Positions 22,596 through 33,195 of a DNA stretch of 35,767 nt are shown in pieces (within the stretch, counting starts at the first letter, position 1; every line of letters starts with the position of its first letter). Made by a program: the position numbers and the translations under genes. The notes beneath the pieces were generated by a model. It did no database searches, had not been told where the DNA came from, and saw only the letters and a program-made list of their open reading frames with translations. Source of the stretch: Hyphochytrium catenoides. Taxonomy: Eukaryota > Sar > Hyphochytriomycetes > Hyphochytriales > Hyphochytriaceae. The stretch spans positions 5,888 to 41,654 of the forward strand of contig FLMG01003203.1 of the NCBI GenBank assembly GCA_900088475.1. The letters run 5' to 3'.

Positions 22596-23069
22596 AGTCC
22601 ACTATCACTGGGGTGGAGCTGGAGCACGATGATTCGGAAGTGAGGAGAGATAAAGAGAGGAAACTTCGTTCACAGGGTGAACGGAGGGAAAAGGAGAGTT
22701 GGGTGACAGAAGAGAGAAGAGAGAGAGGAGACAGGAAGAGGGAAGAGGAAGGAGTCATCACATCCGTAGATAGAGGGACAGAGAGGAGGAACAGAGAGAG
22801 AAGAGAACAAGAGAGAAGAGAGAGAGAGAGAGACGAAGGGATAAGGAGTCAAAAGGAGAGATGAAGAGAAAGAGTGAGAGTGAGAAGAGAGAGGAAAGGA
22901 GAGAAAGAGGAAACGGAAAAGATCCCCTATTATCCGACCGTTAGCGGCCTCAGAACTCCCTTGAAGAAGATTCGCATCTTTCTCAGTCGACTCCTGTCCC
23001 CACCGCTGACGCACTTGTTCTTCCTCCGCCTCGTTCCCCTCCCCTCTCCCTCATCATCATCCCTCCTTC

Positions 23070-23120
<51 letters not shown>

Positions 23121-23935
23121 TCTCGCTCTCTTTTTCTCTATCTCTCTTCTTCTCTATCTACTCCGTAACCATCTATCTCACTTCGTTCTTCTCTCCCCTC
23201 TGCCCGCATTTTTTAAGGTCTCTGCGGCTGTCTGGAGCTTGTCCCGTTCATTCCCCCATTAAGAAAAGGGTAAGCAGTGTGTGAGGACGACAGGAGGAGA
23301 GGCTGTGAAGCGTGAGTAGCTGTCTGGCTGGGCAGTGTCACCCCGCGGTCCTTGGAGCCAGAGAAGGGAGCTATCTCCTAACCGGCATTGCACTTTGGCG
23401 CATTAGCCAGGACCCGCCTCAGCGTCAAGCCTCGTATCCGCAGGGACTGGAGGGACCTCTGCGCTATGACTGGGCTTCCTCCTCTCCTTACCTAGCCCAG
23501 ATAGATAATGACAGTCCTTTTACCGTGAGAACTGTTAGGGAGAGAGAGAGAGAGAAGAAGAAGAGAAAGAGAAGGAAAAGGAGAAGAGCGCGGGCGAGAA
23601 AGGAGAGAAACGAGAGAGAGGGAAGAACAACAGACAGAGAGAGTGAGACAAGGAATAGTCTTGCACGTTGGAGGAGACAAGTCAGGTAGAGAGGAGGGCT
23701 TCTCATCATTAATTGTTAGGCCGTCACTCTTTCTCACTGCTAGGCCACGCCCTGGTGTTATTTATAGACTGACGGTTAAGAAGGAAGCCACAGGAGTCTT
23801 CTAACTCTCACTCTCTTGTCACCTGCCGCTCTTCTTGTTTCTTAGGGCCATTCTCTTTCTCGCCCTGAGTTCAGCTCCTCCCTTCCCCTGGTAGATCCCC
23901 TCTCATTCCCTCTCCCTCTGTCTCTGACTCTCTGA
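22596..23935 (+). CDS. Unrecognised protein, C-terminal exons (5' end unresolved)
   Basis: The best-supported exon is 23336-23524 (63 codons), with a pyrimidine/AG acceptor and a GTGAGA donor. It reads GARE-GSYLLTGIALWRISQD and later YPQGLEGPLRYDWASSSPYL. It joins in phase to 23218-23269 (...ACPVHSPIKKR) upstream and to 23846-23935 (GHSLSRPEFSSSLP..., stop TGA) downstream. A further candidate exon at 22596-22639 reads STITGVELEHDDSE and might belong to the same gene, but the links across the repeat-rich 22640-23217 are not clear. I do not recognise a family. The CT tracts on the plus strand in the presumed introns support plus-strand transcription. The gene ends 35 bases from the convergent sterol reductase stop. 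Confidence 0.45.
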
Positions 23936-23970
23936 CTGTCTGTGTGTGTCTCACACTTTGCCCTGCGCAT

Positions 23971-26641
23971 TTAGTACAGTCCTGGTACGATCCTGTAGGG
24001 CACAAGCTGGCAGTAGGCATCCCAGTCTCTCCCATACTTCCTCCGGCAGTGCTGGTTATCTCTCCTTTCCCTGTGTACCAGCAGCACGGCGAAGTAGATG
24101 GCGTAGAAGTGAGGCAGCAGCGCACCACAGCCGCAGCAGAGGCACCATGCCAGCCCCATCAGCCAGTCACCAAGATAGTTCGGGTGACGGCTAAGGCCCC
24201 ACCACCCAGAGGCCAGCAGACGCGTGCCTCTCTCCGTTTGGACGTAGCGCACAGCTCTGCCCCAGATTCTCTCCCTCTCTGGATGGGCAGAGGAGCGGAA
24301 AGTGTGCTTCTGATTGTTAGCAGAGCGAAACAGATAGTAGCCGAAGAAGTTCAAGACAACCAGGAGGCAGAGAGAGAGATATCCGAGGCTTTCCTGAGGG
24401 TTCTTCCATAGGTAGAAGGCTTGCAGGGAGTAAGAGAAAGGGACGAACGCGAGGTCGCCGTAGCAGAGCATGAAGCCGAATTTGTCATGCATAATATCCA
24501 TCGTCGTTAGAATCGCCTCTTCCTGCCAGAAATAGTCGACAATGTACCAGGTTTGAAAGAGAGAGACAGCGAGGAGAGAGGGAGTGACAGTGCCAAGCTC
24601 CTCATACTGTTTGAAGCAGAAGGACCAGTTGATGAGTACCCAGAACATGAGACCTGCGGCAAGACGAGAGAGCGAGAGATGAGACCTACAAGACTGAAAA
24701 GGGAGAGGGAGATCGGCTCCTTAGGGCCCCCGAGTCCCACATGTTATTCTCCTCTCAGTACCAGTAGTGGCCATTTCACCTCGTTGTTTCCCCATCTTGA
24801 GGCCCCACCTTCACCATCTTGAAGCCTTACCGGCTCCACATTCTCCCTCCTAGGGAATCTCTGTCTATCTCTCACTTAGAGTGGTGCTTTGACAGAGCTT
24901 CTCTTTCTCTGTCCTCTCGATCCTTCTCAATGTAACATTGTGCTCACCGGGTCTACTCTCGCAGAAGCACTTCAGGTCGAAGTTTCCGATCCGCGGATTG
25001 ACGCTTCCACCAAGGAAAAAGTTGAAGATGTCGCTGCTTGTCTCTCTCTCCATCTTCCACCCAAAGGCGCCCACCTGTATGACAATGGAAGAAAGTGGAG
25101 ACAAAAGAGAGGGCCGAGAATGTATATTGAGAGATCAAACAGTAGGGAGTCTGGGGAACAGCCATGGGCAAGGGGGAAAAAATTGCGCAGAATGGGGAAG
25201 AGAGCGATAAAAAGAGGTGCTCTAAGGGAGGTACTGGCTCCAATAACATGGAACATGGAAGAGGTTCCATTTAAGCGTTGAAAGAGACCACGAAAGAACT
25301 GCTTGAAAGAAAAAGCACTGTGCAGGCGCAATGTAAGGAGTGGAGCAGAAGCCAGATCTGCAAGTGTCCGTTGGTTGAGACCGAATACCGGGCCCATGCA
25401 GAGACAGGAGCAGGGCAGTGACCACAGGGCGGACCCCTACCTTATGTCCGAGATAGAGGAGCGCACTAAGAGTGTAGGCAAAGATCGTGGCCACCACCAC
25501 CAGCTCACCCAGATGATCAACCAGAATGCCGCCCTCAAACAGACCAAGGTACGCACCAAGTAAAAAGCCGCTGAATGTAATGCACATGGCGCACCAGCCG
25601 TTCATTTTATAAGGCAGGCGGCGGCCTTGCTCTTGAGGAAGCGGCACGCCAAAGACCGTTTCTCCTGGGCAGAAGAGCTGCAGGAGAACCTGAAGCGAAA
25701 ACCAAAGCCCATAAATCTTTGCTGCAGCCCAAGACGGGGAGGGAAAGTGCGCTAGATAGAGAGAGGAAAACTCATCCCAAGAGGAAGGGAGAGGGATGTG
25801 TCCCTCGTGGTGCTGCATTACGATGTGGAAAAAGATGACCAATAAAGGCAGGCTTGAGATGATGAGGAAGCAGCCCAGAGGGCCGCCGAACTCATCAGCT
25901 CTGTAAGCGTAGATCTTCCGCGTAGGAGAAGAAGTCCGAGAGACAATGGCCAACGAGGATAGCACAGCCATAACGAAGATGCCGGTCATGAGAGGGAGCT
26001 GCAGGGAGAGGAGAAGAGTGAGAAAGGGTTGGCAGCCGGGAAAGAAAACACCAGGTAGAGCAAGCACCAAAGAAACCAAAGAAGTTAGGCTAAGCGTGGG
26101 TACTTTTGCAGTCTGCCCCTGTGTAAATATTACCTGCATCTTCTCGTGCTCCCATAGGGCTGGGCCTTGAGAGACCAGCTCCCCTGCAGCAGCCTCCATA
26201 CTTCTCAGAGCTTTAAGGTACTGCTTTTCTTCAAAGGAGGATTTCACTGCGTTCCTTAATGGCTCGTCTCCTTCATCAGAAAGAGCCCAATACCAGATCT
26301 TCAGCCTGCAAGGCGCAGAGCTGCATAGCCAAGACCCGAGAAGAGAGCGGCACACCTGGCCCCAGACGTATAAGTAGAGAAGAGTAGGGATAGGAGAGAC
26401 CAGGTCTGGAAGAGAGAGAGGGACGGGGAGGAGGGAGAAGAGCGAGACAGAGACAGAGACACAGGGGATAGGCCCACGGACACACAGAGACAGAGACATA
26501 GAGAGCGCAAAAGAAGAGAGGCAAGTGGCTGATGATCGGAAAGATTCTCTCCTTAGGAAGGATCCTGATAGCCCCTAATAATACATTAGAACGACAGGGG
26601 CTGCTGTGCTGTAGTTCGTGATTTGGCCAGCGTGTCATCAT
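23971..26641 (-). CDS. Membrane sterol reductase of the ERG24/LBR/DHCR7 family (probable delta-14 reductase)
   Basis: Core exons on the minus strand are 25441-25998, 24948-25074 and 23971-24653, all in phase. They encode multiple hydrophobic helices beginning at [19 protein letters not shown]. Landmarks are [44 protein letters not shown]...[33 protein letters not shown] and the C-terminal [18 protein letters not shown]. The family uses NADPH to reduce ring double bonds of sterols in the ER membrane. The LNPRIG-like and RPGL segments fit C-14 reductases (ERG24/FACKEL/LBR) slightly better than DHCR7, but sequence alone does not decide it. Upstream, an exon ending at 26134 (ALWEHEKMQ) joins in phase; its 5' boundary is 26305 or further upstream. 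The start is tentatively the ATG at 26641 ([12 protein letters not shown]), only 52 bases from a tRNA gene. The 5' structure is uncertain. Confidence 0.88.
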
Positions 26642-26685
26642 CGAAGGTCTGTCAGAGCCTGCAGCCACAAGTTAGTAGCGCTACC

Positions 26686-26690
26686 AAAAA
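26686..26690 (-). terminator. Pol III oligo-T terminator of tRNA copy 1
   Basis: Five T in a row on the minus strand, four bases past the tRNA discriminator, as expected for RNA polymerase III termination. Confidence 0.75.
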
Positions 26691-26693
26691 GAT

Positions 26694-26765
26694 TAGCTTT
26701 GCACGGTTTCGATCCGTGGACCTGTGGGTTATGGGCCCACCACTCTTCCTCTGAGCCACAAAGCT
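26694..26765 (-). tRNA. Initiator tRNA-Met (CAU), copy 1
   Basis: On the minus strand it folds with a 7-bp acceptor stem AGCTTTG/CAAAGCT, a D arm GCTC/GAGT, an anticodon stem GTGGG/CCCAC around loop CCCATAA (anticodon CAT), and a T arm CACGG/CCGTG with loop ATCGAAA, then discriminator A. Initiator hallmarks are the A1-T72 pair, three G-C pairs at the base of the anticodon loop, and A54/A60 in the T loop. Position 33 is C rather than the usual T. No intron. A run of five T follows on the minus strand. Confidence 0.95.
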
Positions 26766-26842
26766 GCTAACACTGGAGGAAGGGAAGCGCTTTGTCAATA
26801 TGAATTGTTCCTTGCTACCCCCAGTTGCCAATAAACAGTGCT

Positions 26843-26847
26843 AAAAA
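26843..26847 (-). terminator. Pol III oligo-T terminator of tRNA copy 2
   Basis: Five T in a row on the minus strand immediately downstream of the second initiator tRNA gene, at almost the same distance as in copy 1. Confidence 0.75.
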
Positions 26848-26849
26848 GA

Positions 26850-26921
26850 TAGCTGCGCACGGTTTCGATCCGTGGACCTGTGGGTTATGGGCCCACCACT
26901 CTTCCTCTGAGCCACGCAGCT
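26850..26921 (-). tRNA. Initiator tRNA-Met (CAU), copy 2
   Basis: Identical to copy 1 through the D, anticodon and T arms. It differs only in the acceptor stem, AGCTGCG/CGCAGCT instead of AGCTTTG/CAAAGCT; both strands of the stem have changed together, so pairing is kept. It has the same initiator features (A1-T72, CCCATAA loop, ATCGAAA T loop) and lies 84 bases from copy 1 in the same direction. Confidence 0.95.
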
Positions 26922-27487
26922 CCTCAGCATGCAAGCGCCGAACATTGCACAGTATATAGCTTTCCTAGATCAGAGCCCACAGCTTTTCGGGTGTGGCGTT
27001 ATTTTTATCTTTCCTTCTTCTTCTTCCTCGTCCTCTCCACACTGCCAGACCCGCAGCTGCTGATCAGCCGCACAGCCCGCGCTACTGCCGCCGCCGTCGG
27101 GACGGGCGATCTGATGCTGGTGCTGCGCGGAGAGAGAAACAAGGGCGAGTCACACCGCTGAGACGGAGGCGCAGAGAAGGGCCACTGATGAGCTTCAACT
27201 CCGTCGTGATAGGCAACGATGGGTTGTACAGTGACACTGCTCTCCCTTAGACAGCCTACCTCACACACTCTGTTTGTCTTGGAGACCGAGGCATGGAAGG
27301 GAGGGCAGAGGAAGGTACGATCTGTCAAACCGAGAAGGCTCGTCCTGTTCCCTGAATCTTTAATTTTGACGGCAGATAACGTCATTCACTGGCGTCTTTT
27401 CATGTAGCTGGGGAGTTAGCTTTGCAATGCCTGTCACTGCCTCAGAGTATGGACAATCTGGAGTGACGGAGAAAAGAGATAACCGGC
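26922..27487. other. Intergenic region upstream of the doublecortin/armadillo gene
   Basis: A TATATA element occurs near 26952 on the plus strand. Short open stretches on the plus strand, such as 27041-27161 and MSFNSVVIGNDGLYSDTALP at 27188-27250, have mixed composition and could be exons of a small or upstream gene. Neither is recognisable, and the strand is not decided, since the minus strand is also open over 27005-27385. Nothing was called. Confidence 0.35.
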
Positions 27488-29539
27488 ATGATGAAGACTA
27501 GGCCAAGAAATCAGCCACCATCTTCTCCCTTGAAGGAGCTACAACAGGGAAGAGGAAAGCGAGAGGATAGTGGGCTGGGCGGTAGCACAATGAAGAAGAG
27601 GACAGCTCCGCGGCTGGATAAGAAGATCACGTGGGTGGGCGAGAGAAGCCAGTACACAAAGCTTCTACTAGAGGAAAAGGCAGAGGAAGAAAAAAAGAGC
27701 CGCCTCAAGCTCTCCTGTTCCACCGCCAGCTCTGGTCCAGAAAGCAAAGTCTTCTTTGCGCAGGTGGACGGCGCACCATGGACTCGGACGGAGGTCCACG
27801 TCGGCCCCCGGACGACCTGGGAGCAGCTCCTTCTTCTCCTCCAAGAGAGACTCATGGTCCCGGTACGGAAGAGTTCTCTATTACTTAGACTTCTCGTTCT
27901 ACTGCTCTCTAAATACTCTGCGGACTATGTTCCTGGTATGATCCCTTGCATTTAGCTGCTTCTGCAACTTGTTTCACTCTTCTTTTCTCATTTGCTGCTG
28001 CTTCCGTCAGGGACAGATCAACTCCTGTTTTGAACTCTCCGTATAGCTCACTCTGACTACACTGTGGATCTCTGCCTTAATCATTAGGTATTACCGCATC
28101 GTACACGACTCACGTCTTCCCTTGATGCTGTCTCTTCCCTTCTTTATGGGAACTCTCTCCGTTTCTGTTCCTCTTCGTTTCTTTAGGCAATAGAAGGAGT
28201 GTATGCGAAGTATGGCGGGCACCAGCTGTGGCGGGTGGAGACTATCCCAGCACTTACAGAGGTCATTGTCAAAGAGTCTCAGGACACAGCTTTGTTCCGC
28301 GCTCTATTGCAAGACGAAACAGCAAACCAGGATGAGAGGAAGTCAGCAAAGAAAAGGACAGAAGAGAGGGGAAAGGAAGGGTTGAGAGAAGACCAGGAAG
28401 ACCCAAAACCTGTTGATGTGAACCGAGAAAGGGAAAATAGAAACTCGATCTCAAGTTCTTCCTCCTCCTCCTTCTTCCATCTTTCGTCCGCACCAAAATG
28501 GGAAGTTGCGGAGAGAGCAAGAGAAGCCAAGCGGCAGCTCTCATCTCTTCCTGTCGTATTGAGAGAGAAGGAAAAAACCCTGAGCAACGAAGCAAAAATG
28601 CCAACAATTTGCACCTGCGGCTCTTCGCAGTGTGCGGAGCGGGCGCCAGTGATGCTGCAGGAGGCTGAAAGCTTGCAAGCGGTGCTGCAGTTGATGAAAG
28701 AACACAAAGAGGTGCGGGAAGAAATCGCAGAGAAGAAAGATACATCAACCTTTTCAGAGTAGAGAGATCACCAGGGCTGAGTGAGAGAGAGTGTGGGAAG
28801 ACGGATTGGCGCCTGGTGCAACAGCGAAAAGGTTGGAGAAAGAGTTTAAGCCGAACAGGAGATCTCATTCATAGTTTTACTCTGATTTTCTTATCTGCGC
28901 CTAGGTCGGACTCCTCCTCCTCTTCCCCTTTCCTCGGAGTGGCCTTTCTAACATCGTTATATAGCAAGTTTTACAGTTTCGTCCTTTTCTCATCCACACC
29001 TCTAACCCTTGCACGTCTCTCTTTTTTTGCCACTTACAGTGCGCTCAGCTGCAAAGCATCTGCTGCCGACTAATTGGGAGCCTTCTCCTGGGAAGTCCTC
29101 ATGCCGTGGCTTCCTTCTGCCCCCACCCTTGCACTTCTCTGTCTCTACCTCCCTCAATTCTCTCTCCCTCTCACCCCCTCTCTTCCTCTCTGCATCTCCC
29201 TCCTGACCTGGTGGCTCTGCGGTTGGAGGTGTCCGAAGCTGTCCTCTGGGCATCTCAGGCAAGGGAGGAGCTCGAGGGCGAGGCCACTTGCGGCGCAGCA
29301 GTGCATCGAATATGTCAGGCGATGGACTTATTTCCTGCCGATGTATCTGTTATTATCTACGGTATTCAGGCTCTCGCGGCGCTAGCCAGGATCATCTGGA
29401 GATATCGGTCGGTAGCCAGTCCAAGCCGTCTTCTCTTCGATGTATATGTCTTCTGCGGCCTCGTCAAACTCTCTTCCTTGGTCTGACCGCCCTTAGCTTA
29501 GGCTCAAAATTTCATTGGAATCTTAAGTTTGCCTATATA

Positions 29540-29576
<37 letters not shown>

Positions 29577-31205
29577 GGACCCGTCCCCTCTGATCTTTAA
29601 GACCCAATCCTGCCTTCAGTACACGTAGCTTCGTAGCTTCTCCCCCTAGTAGCCAATATCATTGACCTCGAGCCGGACAGAAAAGTTTTACCCACTATCC
29701 CAATCACTGCTTTCACTAGTTCCGACCTGCTTCGTCTCTCTGCGATTTTGGCTTACTCTCTTCCTTTCGCTTCTCTCTGCTGCATCGTTCCGTCTGCCAA
29801 TGCTGATTGCTTTGGCCTTCAGTCCTCCGGACCTTGCCGCAATACTCTGCGAACAAGAGACAAATACACAGTTGCTACCGAACCAGAGGTTAGAGAAGCG
29901 CCAAGTGGCGGGAGACGAAGAGGAAGAGGACGAGGGGTCAGCCACGCCCATATCCTCGCTTATCAGCGTCAAACGAGTAAGAGTTAGCGAAGTTTAATGG
30001 GATGTCTTCCTTCTTTTTACCTCGTTCGTCTCTCCCTTGGGCTTTGTTGGCTTCTACACTAACGGGTTGAAGGGAAAGGAAGGGGATGAAGCTGGTAATG
30101 AGCTAGACGGATAGCGGTTAGTAGAGAAAACGATAGGATAACCAAGTGAGAAAGATAGAGGACAAATTAGCTCCGCAAGAAAAAAAGGACGAGAGAGGAA
30201 GAGCAAGAGAGGTAGAAGAAGAATGGCAGTGAGGAAAGAGGGAGTTGGGATGAAGTAAAGCGTCAACTATGGCGTTTGATTCTTTCATTAGTCTGCTGTT
30301 CCTCTTCAGGCCCTGCCTGTTCCTATTTGCTCTCCATACTAACTATCTCTATATCTTATGGATTCCACCTCCTCACTCCAGCTAATGGTGCAGATCTGTG
30401 ACTTGATGGACAGAGTAGATCTGGATTCGCACCCGCGAATGGCCTCGACCCTTGTCTGTAGCACACTTAATCTCCTGCGGTATGCTCCTCCTCTCTGCCT
30501 GGGACCCTTTCTGAGGGAAAACCGGGGTTGTCTCTCCCTATCTGGCCTCCTCGAGCCACGAAGGCAGGGAGAGAATGCTAACGTTGTGGTCCCTGCTCTG
30601 TGGCTTGTCCTCAAGCTCTGTGCCCTGATGTGGCCTGACCCGGAGGATGCTCCTTCTCCTTCGTTCTCTGCTCTGTTTCTGTCAGAGCGCACCTCGTCAT
30701 CCCCTGTCATACGGGAAGAGAATGGCGGACCGACCCTAGCAGGAGCAGAAGAGCATGATGGACAAAATCGACAGGGGAAGGAGCAAGAGAGTAATGACAA
30801 TGCAAGTGAATTAAAGGAGGAAGAGGATAACGGCTTTCGGCTTATAGAAAAGCTAATCCAAGCCAAGCTCCCTGAGCGCTGCGCCTTCTTCTCCACAAGG
30901 TTTGCAGAGGTAGATGCTGGAGTTTTGCCTCTTTCTGATGAGGTTCTGTTCTTGTTAGAACGCTACACAAAGGCTATGGGGCGAGATGATCTAAAGGTAA
31001 GCCGCCATTTCAAGCTCTGATGCCCACAATATGTTTCCTTCCTCAGCATGGTTATTGGTCATAAGTTATCTCAACTTCGCGTCTTTTGGTCCTCCACTGC
31101 TGTGACAAAGCAATTTCCTTCTCCCTCATTGCCTTTCTGTTGCTGGCATAGGCGGAGATTCAAGCGCAGAAAGTGGCAGGAAAGATTGCGGGTGGGACGC
31201 TTTGA
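27488..31205 (+). CDS. Doublecortin-like domain plus armadillo-like repeat protein
   Basis: Seven exons join in phase: 27488-27862, 28187-28711, 29040-29105, 29229-29407, 29823-29976, 30382-30996 and 31152-31205, for 655 residues. About residues 85-155 (VFFAQVDG...TTWEQLLLLLQERL then AIEGVYAKYGGHQLWRVETI) resemble a doublecortin-type ubiquitin-like fold, which often binds microtubules. A charged linker follows. Then come alpha-helical segments of armadillo style: LQAVLQLMKEHKECAQLQSI, CCRLIGSLLLGS, AVHRICQAMDLFPADVSV and IIYGIQALAALA, and further on LMVQICDLMDRVDLD and STLNLLRYAPPLCL. The end reads AEIQAQKVAGKIAGGTL. The family is not certain; a microtubule or ciliary role would be an inference. 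The junctions at 29105/29229 and 29407/29823 are the least certain. Two ATGs (27488, 27491) are possible starts. An AATAAA lies near 31253. Confidence 0.65.
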
Positions 31206-32990
31206 TGCTGGAGACAGACGTGCCGCCTCGTGCTGTTTTGTAAGGAAGGCCGAATAAATAATTTTGAGGGTCTAGTCATCGGACGGACGAGGGACAATGA
31301 CCGTTGGTGGGAATTGTTGACTTTCACTATAGCCAAGCCATGGCCTCTTCCTTACGAGGTAGGCGCCTCTTGTCCACTCCTAGCACCGCACTTCTCATTC
31401 TTTGCCCTCTGCACCGAACAACAAGAGAAGCCTATGGTTTGCCTGAAAGATTCCTTGTTTCTTTTCTTTGTCCACCAATTTCCTGTTATGCACTCTGATA
31501 GTAGGAAAGGGATACTAGTGTTGTCCTCACACGGCGGGGAGTGTAGAATAATTGGTGATGTAGCATACCGACTGGATAGTAAAGTCTGGAGGTTGGTAGT
31601 ACGTGGTAGCAGTAGCCATGACCCGACGGTTATTCTGGAGGGCCAGCGATTATCTTGAATAAAGCTGGCAACTTGTGTTCCTTTCGCCAATTTGTCCTTG
31701 AAGGGTTCAGCTGGCAACTGCACATAATACAACGGGCAGGCACTTTTCCCCCTTGGACCATCCCAATCCTTGCAGTTTGTTAGAACTCTGAGTGCGCTAG
31801 TCTCCTCCCTTTTCGCGGCGATTTGGTTCCGGGAGCTCCTTGATTTTCTTTACTTCCTACGCCTTCAGAATCGACTTCAAGACGGACAAACTGGAACGAT
31901 ATACTTTCAATTAGTTCATGTCAATACTCAGAGTTCCTTCTCTAACAGAGGTCAGATTTGCTTTTATAGACTTTGCAAAAGTCGATTGCCCTCGTGGAGC
32001 GACGACGACTACGTATTATCACTTCTTCTTTTTCTGAGACAAGAAAGAAGGATGCCTCGATATTCCGTCCTTCCTCGTTACGTACTTCTCATTAGTTGTA
32101 TAGTAGGCACATTCCTTCGACTCTAAGGCATTGCGTGCCAACGGCAGCCTCTAATATTTTATCATGATAGATGGCGTTCATCAATTTCCATCCTGTTACT
32201 ACACAGTAGTTGACAAGCCTTCCCCTCTCTCTCTCTAGCCAAGGCGTTAAGATACGACCCGCAACAAGTAGTAAAGCAGAACAAGCAACAAACATTAGAA
32301 CGAAACATGCATCCGTTCTCCTCCAGCGACAGGAAGGTAGGGAGAAGGCAGACGAAGAGAATCAGAGCTACTCCTATCTTGTCTATGGGTGACGATTGGT
32401 GTCCTGACATCTGCTGACAATAATTGACTGCTTCTTTATCGTCTTCAAAAAAGCACCCTGAAGGAGATGTGATGCTCGTTGGACTGTTCTTCTCTTCATC
32501 ATCCTCTTACTCCTTGTCGATGTCACCCTCTAGTTATCATCAACTGGCTGAATACTGAATTACTGCATAGCTTTATAGGTTGATCATTGAACCCACACCT
32601 GACGAAACAGCTTTTTTCCGCTGCTCAAAAATGGGTACCTCAAGCTCTTCACCTGAACCCTGACCGCTCAGGTTCAGGAAGGGCTTGTTGTCCCGCTTTG
32701 TTGGGGACCCAGCGCTGTTGTTGCATCTTCTCTTTTCTTGCTGCTGCTTTTTTATGTTATAATGTATGGGACTTTGAAGACACTCTTATTCAGGTTACGT
32801 GGTCTACTAATATGGATAGAATGAGTATGGAGAGCTTATGAGACCCTATTTCCTAGTTATCACTTTGTCTAATTGTTCCAGTTAGTAACTTTGACAGCTC
32901 CCATCTCTAAGTACCTTCTGATATGAAAGATAGTCCTGAACCGCAGATTGAGGCTATCGATCCCGTAAAACAGTACAAGACCCAGCTACT
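31206..32990. other. Gene-poor region, A/T-richer, no recognised genes
   Basis: The GA/CT low complexity that marks the first 31 kb is absent here. AATAAA signals occur near 31253 and 31659 on the plus strand. An open frame at 31230-31658 (142 codons) overlaps an equally long minus-strand frame and has no domain I recognise. The frame at 32587-32841 is likewise unrecognised. The right part may include decayed retroelement sequence, because the homology of the next feature ends near its edge. Confidence 0.4.
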
Positions 32991-33001
32991 GTTTCTTCAC
33001 C

Positions 33002-33195
33002 TCCTATGATGACTTACCTTGTGATAATAGCTTAGTTACCATAACTCTGAAAACAATTTTTTTTGTCTTCTCTCTCTTGTGAGGTTAGTGTCTGGAACTG
33101 AGAGCTTTTGACAGCTTCGGCTCTCAACATCTCCTCGCAGGTCCCGACTCTTCGATTGCTCGTCTGCCTCCGCCTTGTCCTTCCCGGAAGGTATA
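33002..33195 (-). mobile_element. Decayed copia gag-end fragment, inverted copy of the right-edge sequence
   Basis: The minus strand here matches the plus strand at about 35600-35765 with moderate divergence. Shared landmarks include ATGATGACTTACC, ATAATA..CTTAGTTA and the translated order GPARRC-stop-EPKLSKAL against ARGSRC-stop-EQKLTRAL. The two copies therefore form a spaced inverted repeat of roughly 160 bases. The right copy follows a copia gag frame, so this one is read as a gag-end relic. It abuts a copia RNase H tail rather than gag, so it is rearranged. Confidence 0.6.

Noticed and set aside
29540-29575. CT dinucleotide run that could be mistaken for an array or satellite
   Set aside because: A simple microsatellite within an intron. 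No direct repeats with unique spacers, hence no CRISPR-like array, occur anywhere in the window.
29646-29705. Possible extra exon reading ANIIDLEPDRKVLPTIPI
   Set aside because: No good donor follows, and the flanking exons 29229-29407 and 29823-29976 already join in phase without it.
31230-31658. 142-codon plus-strand frame after the armadillo gene
   Set aside because: It overlaps the gene's last exon region and an equally long minus-strand frame (31352-31732), and has no recognisable features.
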